A stretch of DNA of 64,000 bases from Pipra filicauda (GCF_003945595.2 NW_024105087.1:1718501-1782500), one strand, 5' to 3'. Counted from the stretch's first letter, positions 12,601-26,735 are shown. Notes: generated by a model not told the origin, from the sequence alone. A program made the numbers and translations.

Positions 12601-15489
12601 TTCAGGTAACAATTATTATTATCACCAGGTAGAATAATCTATCAGAGGAAAAATTTCAACATATCCTCCCAAAGTAGCTAGTAGTCCAGCAGCTTAGGGG
12701 CATTTACCAGACATGTCGAAGAGTCCAGTTTTGAAAGAAATTAAGCTCTCTCAATCTGTAAAAGCAACACTGTGATTCATCTGTGTTCTTCTCAATTGCC
12801 GTTTCCTTCTTTGGTTGTTGATATATGAAGACATCAGCTCTTTTCTGTAAGGTCTTAGGGCTTCTGCCTTCGCCTGCATTGCAAGACACTTGATATAAAC
12901 ACAGTGAGTTGTTTGACTACTGGTCAGTAGGATTAACTCTGGAGAAAGTGAATGAAAGTTTTGGAAGATGTGGCTGTGGAATCCAGACTCCTTGAATGCC
13001 GTCCTTTATTGCTTGGATTTTAGATACTATCTTTTCAGTAAGTTTCCTTCTCACAGATCTGTTGTCTAGATCGCTTGGTTTCTTCCTTACATGAGATATA
13101 TCTGTGGGTTTATGCATGCTATAACTTCTTTCCTTCCTAAGTGGAAGTTTTTCTTCCATCACTGAGGATTTCCCTTTGGGTACTGAAAACTTATATTGAC
13201 TACTTTCATACTTGGTATATGTCACTGAGCAGAGTACTTGGAATAACTACAAATGGATTATGTGTGCTATGGATATTTTGCTCCTTGCTTCATTGAACTG
13301 TGTTATGCATTCAAAGTGTTTGAAACTGGAGATCAGTTTGGCAGATAACTATCTGAAGTGCAAATCTGATAAGATTGAAATAAATGGAAACAGCTGGGAA
13401 AACCTTTTCTTTGAACTGGAGTATGTTGAAATTACATTTAAATTAGCTGAATGTATTTTTTTTTCTTTGACTTAAGCAGTATGTAGATTTTGTCTCTCTA
13501 AAACTGGATTATTGTAATACAGTCTGTGTGAAACCTCAGGATAATGTAAAACTTGCCTCTTGGAACGTCATTCCTGCTTCAATTTTTTGTTGCTTTCTAA
13601 ATTGTTTGAAATTTTAATTGCCTGTAATTGCCTGCAATATTTAGCCTGTTGAGTTCCATGGAATTGCTTAGAGAGCACCCTAATATGTTTAAAGAGGAGT
13701 TTATTTCAAACTCTTAATGATTACTAAAGTTCACACTTCACTACGCTTAAGATCTGTTTAAACTCTGTCTTTTCTCTTAGATATCACTGTTGGCTTCAGG
13801 AATAATGTGCTTTATTTGCTGTTAGCATGGCTTACAGATAGGCCATTTAAAATGTCTGTGTCCATCACTAGCTAAATTTTAAAAAAATTAATTTTTATAG
13901 ACTCATGCAAAAAACAATATTCTGTGAAGTGGGTGGATGTGTATTGACAGTTTGCTGAGTAGTAGAAATCAAAGAAGTTTATAACTTTGCTTTTACCTTA
14001 AGTGTGGAAATAGGTTAGAATGTAATGAGAATAATTTGCCAATAGTGCATGAATAATAAGTGACCTTCCCTTGACTTCATGATGCAATAACCACTTGATA
14101 GTTATATCCTGGCAGGTAATAGTCACAGTAGTTAAAGTGTGTGAGCTAGTATTTTGGCTTTACCTCCTTATATCTTTCCATAATACTTAGTATAGGAGGA
14201 TGTTTTAAAGGTTTACTCATTCTCCAGTTTGCAGATGAATTGTACGATGTGGGATTTTAAGATGAGCAAAAACTATGATGTGTTACATTTAGTATGAGAA
14301 AAACATAAGTATGTATGGTATATTATACATTCATTAAATGGAGTTGATGTTCCTGCATATTAGATATAAATAATGGTCAATGCAATAGTGTAAATGGTTG
14401 TTTAGTCTAGGCCTGCTCTAGACCCACTAGAAAATGCCCTCTGCAGTTTGCAGCCACTGTACTTTGAAGTGTTCAACAAAAGCAGGCCATATCAACTGCA
14501 AACTGAGAAAAATAGTGTGAATGAGCCAGTGTTTTTTGGTTCATACTACACAGCTTCTTTGTGGGAAGTAATTGTGGTTTTGAACAAAAATTAAAAAAAT
14601 ACATCTATATGTAAAATCAAGATGTTCAAGTGCTATGTATTAGACTAAGAAGGTGTTCGGAGAGCTACAAATGGATAGGTGTGTTAAAGCCATGATATTT
14701 TTGTGTGGACTGATATGAAGTTTTGTTTCTTGGGACAAGACACTTGGAGAATTCAACATGACTTGCAAGCTTGGGGTAGAAGAATAAAAGATAGGGTTAA
14801 AAACCGCAAAACCATTCTTAGAAATAGTTTACCACACTGGAGTGGAGAGAGGTGAACTTTTTCTAAGTTCTCCTTACTAAAACAGAATTCTGTGGGAAAA
14901 TGAGGATTTTCCCTCCCAGAGTTTCTTTTTTTTTTTTTAATCAAGTGCAATCTTTAGTGGTTGTTCTATAGACTTTTCAAATAGTATAGGCTCATATGAA
15001 GAAAAATTTTCTTATGAATTGAAAATGATTTGCATTTGGTCAGGAATCCAGGACAAGGTGTTGGTGTGAGTTTAATGGAAAACATATCCTCTACAGCTAA
15101 AAATAATAACCTTTAAAGGTGTGTTACTGGGACTTTGTTTGATTAATGTATGCATTTTTATGTCTAGGGAGGAGTGTGGATTGTCTAATGTAAGTGTGAC
15201 TCATGGGGGTGTGATAGGGGAATGGGACAGCTTCATTTCTATGAATGTACACTGCTGCAGATGTTCAAAACTAAGGGAACATAATTTAGCTACAGAAGCA
15301 AGACTTTTCTGAAGAAAAAAGGCATCCTGTTGCTTCGCCAGCACACTAGGTCTTAAAAAAACACCACCATTTAAGGTGAGTTTTGTGCAGTGAGAGCACA
15401 CCCTGTGGCTTGGCAGTCTAGTCAGAAGGATGATACCATGCTGACTTTATAACTAGATCTTTGAACAATATTCTCATGGGTGGTAAATG

Positions 15490-15685
15490 CAAAACAAAGT
15501 AATATCAACTGGCACTTAATTCTGTGAGCTCCCTGCTGATGGGGCTCTGCACTGAAATGGAACTCTTCCTGACAGGAAGTCAGCCGCGAAGTGTGGAGAC
15601 CTCTGAAAATAAAGTGTGCTTTAATTTGACACCCTGCTGTTTTACAGCTAGTCTGTTTAATTTGAGACTATGAAAAGAGGTTTAG
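15490..15685. promoter_or_regulatory. candidate conserved non-coding block
   Basis: Complex block with GCACTTAATTCTG, CTGACAGGAAGTCAGC and GTTTAATTTGAG. CTGACAGGAAGTCAG is also a small near-palindrome with an ETS-like GGAA centre. Candidate regulatory DNA only. Confidence 0.25.
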
Positions 15686-16718
15686 GTGAGGGGAGGGGTA
15701 TGAGATTATGGAAAGTTCAGTGAGCAGCAATCCTTGTTGCTGATTTAATACTAATTACGAATATGTGAACTTTTTTTGTTCGTGTTCATAAATGAAATAA
15801 TGTTATCTCTGTTTCCAAGCGACACTGCTTAAGGAACTTATGATTTGGGGAGAAGTGCTGTTTACTTAAAGTTCTACCAGGAGAAACTTTGCATAGTGGT
15901 GCTCTTCAGTTTACTGTTTAACTTTTAGCCTTATTTATATTCATCTGTGCCTTTTTGGATATTTTTGCAACTGGGAAAATGCCTGTGTCATCAAAGTTTG
16001 TTGATGATGCACTAATCTTCCAATAAATAACTTGTTTAACTTACTAAAAACTCATAATTCAGATTATGTAGAAATCATGATACTGAGGTGCATGTCTGTT
16101 AAGCGTTAGATCCTAGTTCTGAGCCACATTTGATTCAGAAGAACCAACTGAATTTTCCAGTACTCTTTGAATAGTTATGAAGATATTTATTTGAACTTCT
16201 AATTAAAATGGTTATATTTTTCTTTTGGAAAATTCACTTGATGAGTGCAGGGGAGGATTTGCAAAGAAAGGAGCAGAAAATTACTATTTATCATGTTTAT
16301 TGTAGCAACATGTAGGGAAACATGAAAATAGACTCCTGTGTTGCGGTGTGTTGTGTATTATATTTTAGTCTAAAGGAAGACAAGAGATACAGGATGAGGA
16401 AGGGAGAGGAGTGTGCAAGTAGAGCATGATGGAAGAGATGCATTAGTTTTTCTACCTTTTTTTTGTTATTTGAGTTAGCTTCGTTTTCTCTAAATCTTTT
16501 AAGAAAAGATCTGCATTAGGATAGGATTGCTCAAGGGAATAACAAAGGACAGGTTTGGACATATCCTGTCTTTTGAATGAAGAGCTGGGACTGGCTTACA
16601 TGCTTCATTTCCATTCCCTCAAAGGTACAATGATGGTGGGAATCTTGGCTATCGTTTGCGTGCATCATTATGAGAGTTTAAATAGAAACTGAGCTACATT
16701 TGGGGAAAAGAATAATGC

Positions 16719-16790
16719 AGAATCATTGAATGGTAGAATGGTTTGGGTTGGAAGGGACCTTAAAGATCATCTAGTTCCAATCCACCTGCT
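16719..16790 (-). mobile_element. CR1 LINE 3'-end fragment, antisense
   Basis: The run GGTTTGGGTTGGAAGGGACC followed by TTAAAGATCATCTAGTTCCA is the reverse complement of the CR1 3' terminus. The element tail, a diverged ATTCTATGAT-type end, lies at its left. Only the last ~70 bp are kept. 5'-truncated tails of this kind are the usual form of CR1, since insertion is by target-primed reverse transcription. Confidence 0.9.
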
Positions 16791-19479
16791 GTATAAAGGG
16801 GCTTGTGGTTCCAAAACCAGTGTACACTGTGTATATTACTGAGTTCTTTTACTAGTTAAATTCATTTATTTAAAGCTAAAAATACTGAGCAAGAAGGTTG
16901 CTGCTATTTGGTGGTGATGATGAATGTTGCTATGGGTGGGATCAGTCCATCCCTACTAGTGCAACTGTGCAGCAGTGACTGTGCTGTGATTTTCTTGTCC
17001 TTATAATTAGTAGTCTACCTTGAAAGCCAATTTTTTTCCATTCTGTGCTTTTACAAAATCTCAAATGACAATCAAAGTTAAAAAAACAATGAAATCAAGA
17101 GTCAGTTGCCTTATATTCTTGCTATTCCTCAATTTATTTGCCTTTATTCATAAAAAATGTTGCTGTGACTTCAATGCCATTATTTGGATCTCTTCCCTTT
17201 GTTAATCTTGTGTTGTTCCTTTTCCTCACTTTTGTTTTTCTGTCTCATCTCCTTTAACTCACAGCTTCATACTTTCCATTGCTGCGTGTTTACAGAACTA
17301 CTTGGCATTTTGATTTCTCAACTAATTTTTAAGATTCCTGTTCCTATTCTTTCTGAAGCTAGTCTTTCATCTTGACTTTGAAAACAGCCGATGGTTAAAG
17401 AACCTGAAGAGGAAACTGCGGTGGAAAAGGTTTGCTTCTAGATGAACTCAAACCTGACCCCTAATTTTGTTTCATGAGGAGTCATGGCAACAGCCTACTA
17501 GTGGGAGAGAGTAAGAGAGTAGCTGCCCGGGCAAATTGCTTCCTACATCAGAAACTGTGGATCTGAAATCAGTGATTGCTCATTTAATTTTTCCCCAGTT
17601 TTTCCTACTTTTTAGAAACTAGATACAAAAATTAGGTTTGAGTGGTGATGATATGCGCCTTTTATGCTGTGATAGTTATTATTGATATAGTTTTTATTTA
17701 TTCAGATAGTGATATTTTCATAATTTTATATGACCTTTCAGATTAGGTTGTTTAAGTTTTTGTTTATTGTTAAAATCTTGTTTTAAGAATATTTGGTATC
17801 AGCATAAATTATGACAACTGCAACCTATCTCGAGATTTTCTGGCTGTACGTAATTGTTAAAGATTGTATATGCTGCAACATTTTATGCTCTGTGTCTTAC
17901 ATGAAACTGTATTTTTTAGGATAGATTCGCATAGTTTGTAGAGAAAACAGTTGTCACTTTGAGAGTAATCTCATAGCATAAAGGGCATTATCTAAAAAGC
18001 TGACAGTTTTTAATGCAGCATTTTTACTGAAGAATCTAGTACTTAAGTATGCAAACTACTCCAGCTCTATATGTGTATAATTTATTTTCAGAATCTATAA
18101 AAACTTACTGTGAGTTGAACTCAAAGTTTTAAGTATTGAAATTAAACTCTCATTATAGTTTTAGGCATTTACCACTAACAACATAATGCTAGTTTATAGG
18201 AAGCTCTGTTTACATGGAGTAACCCACATGGTTAAACAGCAGGGGAGTCTTCTGCTTTTAGTTAAAAACCTGCTGTTTCTGTATGGCTTATTTACTACTT
18301 CTTTAATTCTTAATGTAGTGTGCTGTGGAATTGAGCATGCAAAAGTCGGCAAAGAGTTCTGTTTTCTGCGTCTAGGGTTATTACTTGCTGTACAATAATA
18401 AAGGCACTATTTTATTGGGTTACTTGTAATTAACTTCAGCACTAGGCATTGATATAAATCATTCCTAATCTGTTTTCTTTACATTTTCATTCTTTTAAAC
18501 TGGTTTAACATAGCTTCTTTCTGTTGTCCTTTTACATAAGGACTAGGGTTGTAATTGCTTTTTTGAATTAGGCTGTCGGAAGCTAAATGTGCATGTTGGT
18601 CCAAGAATTGATTAAGGAACACTAATGAATTTCATATAGCACTTTTAAAAGATTTGTAATAAATACTCTATACCGGTGATCTGTTATAACATTAGAATTC
18701 GATACAGTGTTGTCATGCTGTGCAGCTGGGAAAATATTTCGGTATAAGAAACTTTGATTCAGTTTCATAGTTAAAATAGTAAACAATTATGTAGTTATGA
18801 ATTTAAAAAAAAGGTCATGTTCCAGCTTTTCCCCAGAGTATGTTTTATGAAACTAGCAATTGTTATTATAATCTTTGTTTCTGTGTTTTTTCAGAGGAAA
18901 AATACTGAAACACTTTTAGTTTCCATTTTTTTTCCTGCTCAATCTTAGTGTTTGATACCAAGTGGGTCCTGTGCCTTTCTGACTGATCTATCAATACACA
19001 AGTGTACTGCAGCATGTTCAGTTGTTCCTTAACAGCATAGGCTTGAAACAAGAATGTTATTTGTTCTTTTCAGTCTGTTTAGAAACACTGAACGTGTTTG
19101 TTTCTTGAATTTCTCGTCTTTTTCAGGGGTAGATAGTTACAGACGCACAACCTCAGCCCACCTTTATAGTTCATTAGTTAGATATGAGTGTGTTTGGGAT
19201 ATTTTCCCACAACAGCAGGCTTGGTGTTATACCTTCACTGGAGAAGCTATTTCATCTAGTTCATTTTTACACAACTTTCTCCTAGCAGACTCATTAAAAT
19301 TTTTAATACAAAGACTTCAGTTGTGTACTGTCACTAGCTGATTTTTTGACAAAAAGCAATGTCTTTTAAATGGAATGCCAGCAGTAAATACTTTTTATTA
19401 TAACTGAGTGTGTTTGATAGTTTTAAAAGTCTTATAAAAATAATTAGCTCTTTTATATAGTTCTAATGGCAGCCTTGCA

Positions 19480-19960
19480 AGTTTCCCCTGGAGCAGTCTC
19501 TAATGAACAGGCCTTGATTTTTCCAGTTGGGCTTTTAGATTCCCTGAGGACTTGACTTCAGACCTTGAAGGGCAGCAGCTGCCATTTGTCTTAGGACCAG
19601 AGTTGCCAAACAGACAGACCATGTACTAATAGGACACATTTGTACAGCCTGAGTATGTGGAAGCCCGATAGAGGCCTAATGATGATCATCTGTTGAGAGC
19701 TTGTAGCTGGCCAGGGTTAGAGTAACTTTTATCACCCTTATTGAAATCAAAACCTCTGTATTGATTGGTGAGATAGCTTGGCTTGTTACATAGATGCAAT
19801 GTTAAACCTTTCATAGGGAAACCTTTGTTTAAATTTCAATAAATCCAAGCCTGTTTGATAAGGTTTTGCCCCTGACAAGGGGTTCAGAATTTTTAGGAGA
19901 GTAGTAAATATTTTTGCAAGTTCTCACTTTGTGTCAGGATTCAGCAACAGTGGTGATGTT
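19480..19960. promoter_or_regulatory. candidate conserved non-coding block
   Basis: About 480 bp with complex composition and higher GC than the surrounding intron, no repeats or open frame of note. Contains CAGCAGCTGCCATTTGTC (E-box CAGCTG) and GGCCTAATGATGATCATC (TAAT core). Candidate regulatory element by appearance. Confidence 0.25.
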
Positions 19961-21065
19961 CTGTAGAGAAAAGGCCATGGATACAGTTATTGAAATTATT
20001 TTTTCTTTGTCAGTTTCTGATAGTTCTGTCATTATTTATCTGTAATCTTAAATTTTATTTGAACATACAGATATGTCTGTATGTATACTGGATAACTTTG
20101 TCTCAAATGTATTTTTGTGCTAGTCTTAATTTGTGTCACATCTTTGCCAAATGTTTCTCTTTCATAATTACTTGGCATGTGCTAATTTTGATACTAAATG
20201 ACTACATAATTTCTAGATATGATTTCCCATAATTCCATTTTGATTTTAATTTTTTCAATGGTGTTTTGTAGATTAAAATAATTTAAGCATGCTTCAATCT
20301 TTAGAAGTAATTTATGTTTGCAGATATTCTGCTTAACATGCAGTCAAACTTTTTTTAATTATGAAGAACCCAACTGAGATATAATCTACTTTTCACTATA
20401 TGTTCTTTATTGCTGAGTTCATTCAAGCCTGTAGTGGATGTGGTGCTGAGAGAGTGCTGACACCAAGTGCAAACACTGCTGAAAAGTTCTTGATAGTTTA
20501 CTTTAGGCACTTAAAGATTAGTATATCTCTCTATGAACAAGTTTTTCATGCAGATTTGACCTTTACTCTAGGATATAATATGTCTCCTAGTCATATGTTA
20601 ACACATTTTCCCACCCTGCTCCTTAGTGCTCCATTCATAGTTGTCAGTACCAAAGTCATCCTTTTCCTTTGTTTCATAACCAAAATAAATTATTAAAACT
20701 CCACCGGCATTATGGGAAGGATGGATTAACAAAGAATTTGCTCCTTTTTTCCCCTGCTTACTAGTGTGTGTTTCAACTGCTAGATATAGTTCTTAATTGT
20801 AGAATGTGTTAAACTTGTTAGAATGATGTTTTTTTACGTTTCTGAGAAAAAGGAATTATTAAGGAGCATGCAAGTGTATGTGTACATGAATGAAAGCAGT
20901 AGTGCAGTTCGTTACAGTTGAGAATAGAGCAGTTTTCATATATTGCAAATGGTCTAAATATTCTGTTCTAAAGATCCATGTTTAATTGTTAGCCATCAGA
21001 CCAGGTGATGGGTTGGTCTTCCAAATGTTTTTATATAGCTTGAAGAATGTATATTTTGGGGTAAT

Positions 21066-21137
21066 TCATAGAATGGTAGAGTGGTTTGAGTTGGAAGGGA
21101 CATTAAAGATCATCTAGGTCCAACCCTCCTGCCATAA
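21066..21137 (-). mobile_element. CR1 LINE 3'-end fragment, antisense
   Basis: CATAGAATGGTAGAGTGG then GTTGGAAGGGACATTAAAGA and TCATCTAGGTCCAACCCTCC match the reverse of the CR1 3' terminus with a few substitutions. The fragment is about 70 bp and is in the same orientation as the copy near 16.7 kb. Confidence 0.9.
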
Positions 21138-23694
21138 TTGTTTGAAATGTGATTATATTTTTTTCCTTAGAATGTACAGATGAGCAGGGATATGTCCATT
21201 TGCTGACTACAGGCAAGCACTTGAAATTGAAAACCAACAGAAATCTTAATCAAGAGAATTTTCTTGACATTTGTTTGAGTGATTACAGTTTAGGTATGGT
21301 TATATTGGGTTAGATAAAGGCTCCACCTTGCTTGTTGTCTGTCCTATCTCCAACTATAGACACACTTTTTTTATTCAAAAAGAATAAAATAGGACAAGCA
21401 AGTGTAATACTTTTCCACTCTTCAGCTATTTTTTGCTCAAGGTATTTTCTGAATTGGATGCAATTTCTGTGTATTTAAGTAATATCAATATATTTATCCT
21501 TTGTGTAAAGAACCACCTGCATTCTTTGTTTTGGAGCTGGCTCCTGCTATCTACTGCTTGTAGAAAAAGCTTTTGGCCAGGCCTGTGTGAGGTAAATAAG
21601 AGGCTCCTGAAGTGTTAGAACTGAACAAGGATACTCAGACTGAGTAGGAAGCCAACAACAAATGGAAAAAAAATAGACATGGCACTGGAAAAATCAAGTT
21701 CAAGGCAGAAATTTTTAAGGACCTTCACTTATCTGATGATGCCATGTGATTAGAGGCATACATTATTTTTAAGAAAGGAAATATGAGGACCAAGTAATAT
21801 AAAAGGCTTCTAAAATGCATCTGAAGACTGAATTAACTACATATACATGTAGCTGCGATGACATAAAATGGGAGGTACGATTACTAAAGACTATTTGCTA
21901 GACTAATCTCATTGTTGGTTATGGTCTAATGCATTTTGTTGGTGTTTGTATTTCCTAGCAAAAAGTAAATGTGGTAATTTATGAGTTTTGTTAGAGCACT
22001 TGGTACTGTCATATGAGTGATCATTAGTTGGAGTTAATTAAAAAAACCCACTGTAAAATAGATTAAAAACCCCAACATGACTCAAATGGGACAACAGGTC
22101 ATGATATCAACCTTGAGGGAGATTATTAGTTTCTGAAAGGAGGGGTTTAAGACCACTACTGTTTAATGTTTTCATTTAATGATCCTTGTGCATGCAGTAA
22201 GAATCTGTTAATGAAACTTGTTGATGATATGAAATTAAAGCTATAGAGAACTGGGATATAATTTTGCTTATGGCAGAGTTGTATATAAAGTAAATGTAAT
22301 ATGTTATTCTATGCAAAATTATAATTCAGATTAATTTTAAAACACCACTTCAGGAAAGGGTATAGTACTTGCATTTTATCTAGAGTACTTATGGAGCTGT
22401 TTATAGATTCTATTAAGGAAATAGGTGAAACAATAATGAGTTAGGAAATCTCCTTATAAGACATAGTATTTGAATAAAATGTGTTTGTTTTGTTGTAATG
22501 GTTATTTTTCATTGTAGCTATTTGTGATAATGTTTAATGCTTCTGTTTTTTTCCCTGCTTCGCTATTGAGTATACAGTGACCAAAAACATTAAAATTAGA
22601 TTATGTCTTTCAGTTACTAAACATTTATAGCCCTAGGAAATGCTGGTCAATTAAGTACAGCTTAGAACAGGTATGAAATTATTGACTTTGTTGATCTTCC
22701 CTTACAGTCCTTCCTTAGGAAAGTGCTGAAATGTGTTTTGTAGTTATTTAGTTGCATTAGTGGTTGAGTTTGAAGCTTTTAACATGTTTTTTCCCTAATA
22801 CTTTTGGGAGATGGATAACTAAGATGTTGATATAATAATGCAATATGCATACTGAGTGTAATTGTTTGAGAGTGAACATATACTGTGGGGAAATATTGAA
22901 TGGATCATGAAAGATGAAGACCATTAGTCTTTTCTTTCAGCTATTAAAATTAGCTTTAGGGTGTGTTCAGCTGTGACTTATGAAATTGTTTAGACTAACA
23001 CTTTCTTTGATGATGTCTGATATAGAGAAAAATGCTGAAAAGTATCATTATAAATGCACTTTCTTTTCACTTTTGGCAGCCTCCATCTTCACCAATTAAA
23101 TTTTCAAGTGTTATTGTGAGTTCTTTAAAAAGCGGAACAGCAGATGGACACTGTCAGAAAAGGAAAAATTATTCTGCTTTTCTTGAGTTTTCTCACATTT
23201 AAACTAACAGAATGGTTTGTTATAATCATATGAAGCTAAATATTTGGAAACTGATAATACATTGAAAAAACTCTTAGAGGGAGTACTTGCATATGTTATT
23301 TTGTGTAGAATATTAGAAACTAAAAGGCTTTTTTTTTTCGTTAGAATAAATGCTTCTTAAAAACGCTTCAGACAGTTACAGGCTAACTCAAAGTCATGCA
23401 GTGGTGGCCATAAGAAAGTAATAGGGGAGAACTGGGCGAAGGATGGTGGGAGAAATACTGGTAAGATATATGTAGCAGTAAGGACCAAGGGTGCTTCTTG
23501 ATGTAGCCTCAAAAAACCCCAAAACCCCATATGTGAAGTGGAACTTAGCCGGTGCTTAGAATGCTGGTTTTTTATTAATGCATATAAACTAGTTACATAA
23601 AAAGTAATGAAATACATTTATAATTCATGATGAAGAATACATCGCAAATTCCAATTATTCTACTTTTAATTCTGGCTCCTTGAAAATTGTACTA

Positions 23695-23870
23695 CATTGT
23701 TGCAGCTTAAACGTGGTCAAACTGTGTTGGGCCTGGAACACGTCAAGCCTCGAGAGATCAGTTACAATCGTTTCAATGCATTTCAAATTTGGAAATCTTT
23801 CTTGGGTGGGGCGGGTGGACAGGATTTAAGTTGTAAACAAACAGCATTGTTCTAGTGGCTCTTGTGTGCG
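23695..23870. promoter_or_regulatory. candidate conserved non-coding block with FOX/SOX-like sites
   Basis: Contains GTTGTAAACAAACAGCATTG: a forkhead core (GTAAACA) directly beside a SOX-like core (CATTGT). Two CpG sites (ACGTC, CTCGAG) stand out in otherwise CpG-poor intron. Candidate only. Confidence 0.25.
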
Positions 23871-24889
23871 TCTGATCAAACCTTTGTGTCACTGAGAGAT
23901 AATTCTGCAACACTGAGCAGCAAAATTGTGCTATGACACTGCATATCAAAACCTCCTACTTTCAGAAATCTGAAATTTGAAGTCTGACATATTTGCAGTT
24001 TTGCACTTTTTGCCTGCCTTGGAGCTGATGAGGTTTTTGAAAAGAACCATAGTGATAGATATGTGATGTGGATAATCATTAGGATTATTTTTTCGTACAA
24101 CAAGGCCTAAAGAATTAAGGAAGCTGTGCATGGAACTTAACAATCTGTCTGCTGCAGAATCAGTCTTTTGTATTAGATTAGAAAAGGTGTAGAATTTAAA
24201 TCAAAACTGTATTGGTCCTGTTTTATCCAAATGCCTCTACATTTATGCCAAAATGTAAGGTTTACACATTTACTACCCTAATTTCCAACTCGGTCAACTT
24301 GTTCCTATTTGGTCGAGGACTGAAAATCTACTTTGTGTTTTTGTTAACCATTTCTCCTCAGCTTTCAAATGAGGGAAACAAGCCCCAGTACTAGGTCAGC
24401 TGGGTTGGTTTCTTTCCACTGTGTCTGTTATGAGGACCAACCAAAACCCACCTACGTGTTTAAGAGGTGTAGAATTTTGTGGTAATTCAGAGTTCGGCTG
24501 CGTTTAAGGAATGTGCAGTGCATGTCTGTCTGCCCCTACCATCATTTCAGTGTGTCAAAAATATGTTAAATTTTTTTGAAACAGACTTGTGTGTTTATGG
24601 TGCAATATTTGTATTGTTAACAGATATTTTTTATGAGTAGAGATGGCTATGGGATGCTGAAGTGAGGATTATTTTCAGCAAATATGCTAACTAGACTTGA
24701 AGCTATAAGAGAAATTCGTGTCTAAAGAATGAGCCTTGCATTAATGTAAAACACTTTCTAGCATTATCAGGGTTCAATAAGGCAAAAAGCATCAGTGAAC
24801 TGGGCTAAGTTCAGAATTACCACATGACATAGCAAAAGAAAATGACGGAGTCCTTTGAGGGATGTTTTTGTATTTTCTTCACCCCTCAA

Positions 24890-25025
24890 CAGAATATGAC
24901 CTTGAGTAAACAATCCTGTCCTGTTCCTTCATGATGGCATTCATGCTTCCTGATTAGCACACAATTAATGCCTTGTATGTTTGCTAATGCTGGTGTAAGT
25001 TGCTAAAACTGAAAAGAAAGTGTGT
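24890..25025. promoter_or_regulatory. candidate conserved non-coding block close to an exon
   Basis: Three homeodomain-like cores lie within 45 bp: CCTGATTAGCAC, CACAATTAATGCC and TTGCTAATGCTGG. The block ends about 80 bp before the acceptor at 25103, so it could also be an intronic splicing regulator. Candidate only. Confidence 0.3.
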
Positions 25026-25103
25026 GATTTTTGTTGCTGAAAATGTCTCTTCTTAGTTTTGTTTTTTTGCAGCTACAGTTTTCTATTCTTTTTTCCCCCC
25101 CAG

Positions 25104-25168
25104 GAGTGGCAAAACTCTATACAGAAGAATGCTGGCCTTGCCTTTATTGAGCTTGTTAATGAAGGAAG
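25104..25168 (+). CDS. LRBA: LRBA exon ([21 protein letters not shown])
   Basis: A 65-bp exon: 21 full codons, [18 protein letters not shown] then NEG, and a trailing AG that the next exon completes to AGG (Arg). Acceptor is a strong T/C tract ending CCCCCCCAG; donor is G|GTAAGT. The peptide matches human LRBA exactly as I recall it; NBEA has Ile instead of Val before the NEG. Part of the conserved helical region before PH-BEACH. It is isolated between introns of 19 and 11.3 kb. Confidence 0.95.
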
Positions 25169-26718
25169 GTAAGTCACAATATTTGATAAAATCTCGGTCT
25201 TAGATTTCAGGAACTTGTGTGGCTTGAATTTTTTTCAAAATAATTTTTCTTTTTCCTTTTTGTCATTTTCTTTGAGCTCCACAGGCATGATTTCATATTC
25301 TTTAGTACTTTGGTTCCATTCTGAGTATGGGATTTTGCAGAATCTGAGTGCTCTTTAGTGACATTAAATATTTCGCTTATCTGTGTGTCATGGATTTTCT
25401 TTCTTCCTGTCTTTGTGTACTGGTTAATGTTGAAACTATAATTTGTATTCAGCTAATCTCTTGAGAAAGGGAATTGGTATTTGAGAGACATTATAGCTAG
25501 GAACAGTAAGATAAGCCTCTGTTTCAAAAATTAGATTCCAGTTTGCTCATTTATTTCTGATCTACCTCGTAAAATAGAAAGGAGTCCCTTTAAGGAAAAA
25601 AAAATCTGTTAATATTGCCAATTAGTTTTATGCTCTAGCCATAACTTTATATGTGTATTACTGGAACTTATAGAAAATGACAGAGCAGGTGATGAGGCCA
25701 TGCTCTTTGACTTGTAGTGACTATTCAGAACCATCAGTATTTTCTTCATTAGGAATTGAATGTTGAGGCAGACAAGAGCAATATTTACTTTTTTTCTAAG
25801 GACTTTTTTAAACGTGTCTTAATGAATTAGCTAAGGTGTGCTATAAGAAAAGCCATTTCTTTAAACCTGAATTCTGTTAGTAACTTCAGCTCATAAGAAT
25901 CCCAGTAGACAATAAATTTTACATTACTAGAACAGCTACTGAATTCAAAACAAAATCATTTATCACATAAATTAATATGCTATATAAATATCTTTTTGTC
26001 ATTGTAGGAAAGGGGAAAATGGCTATTTGAGAATTTTTCTCTTAAAATGTGTGGATGTTCTCAAGATACGTAAAAATAATGGCCATTTTGATGGTTACAT
26101 TTCAGTTTATGGTAGGAGAAACACCATTCTCAGACAGAAAAAACATTTTGCTACTAGTCTTGATCCCAAGGGCCAAGGTAAAGTAACAAGGGTGTTCAGT
26201 TACAGTGTTAAGATCTAGCCTGTAGTTGTTTCCTATTATGTGAGGCTGACCTGTCTTGACCTTCCTTACAAAATGCCCGCTATAAATTTGGCCCTTGATT
26301 AATGTTTTATTAGCATAGATAACATAGAGATCCCACACACATGTAAACCACAATATAGGGTTCATCTGTGTAAGATGATTATCGTGAACAAATCAGTTGC
26401 TGAGACTGAGCTGTAAGTAGCAGTTACCTGGTAGCTGTTCAGCTTGTCCAGGTCAGGCTTTCAGAGAGCATTCTATCAGTAAACTGCTTGGGATTGACTG
26501 TTTTCTCTTCAAAACCTGCAGTGCCCATCACAGACAGATGGAATCACTCCCCCACCTCCATAAACAACATCAATAACCTGTAGTCTGGCCTGAGCAGAGT
26601 GGTTGTCTCAGGGACAAATGATCCCTCGAAGACTGAAAAGTGTGGTTTTGGTTAGAAGAAAATGCCTAAGTAATTGTTACTTCATTTCTGACTTGTAGCA
26701 GACTTGTGTTTTAGTTTC

Positions 26719-26735
26719 TTTTTTTTTTTTTTTTT
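26719..26735 (+). repeat. poly(T) tract, T17
   Basis: Uninterrupted run of 17 T. Confidence 0.9.

Larger units (their letters stand above)
6123..25103 (+). other. LRBA: large LRBA intron (19 kb)
   Basis: Phase 0 intron from GTGAGA to the C-rich acceptor TTTTTTCCCCCCCAG. It contains two antisense CR1 tails (about 16.72 and 21.07 kb), a 12-bp tandem repeat (6184-6207), a T/C tract (about 8152-8186) and several complex repeat-free blocks listed separately. Open frames up to 117 codons on both strands have no recognisable product. Stretches not listed separately showed nothing I can name. Confidence 0.88.

Noticed and set aside
16501..16510. ATCTTTTAAGAAAAGAT as a functional palindrome
   Set aside because: Short and AT-rich; expected by chance in 64 kb of this composition.
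23513..23530. Second AnCn tract as telomeric
   Set aside because: Same reason: no CCCTAA periodicity.
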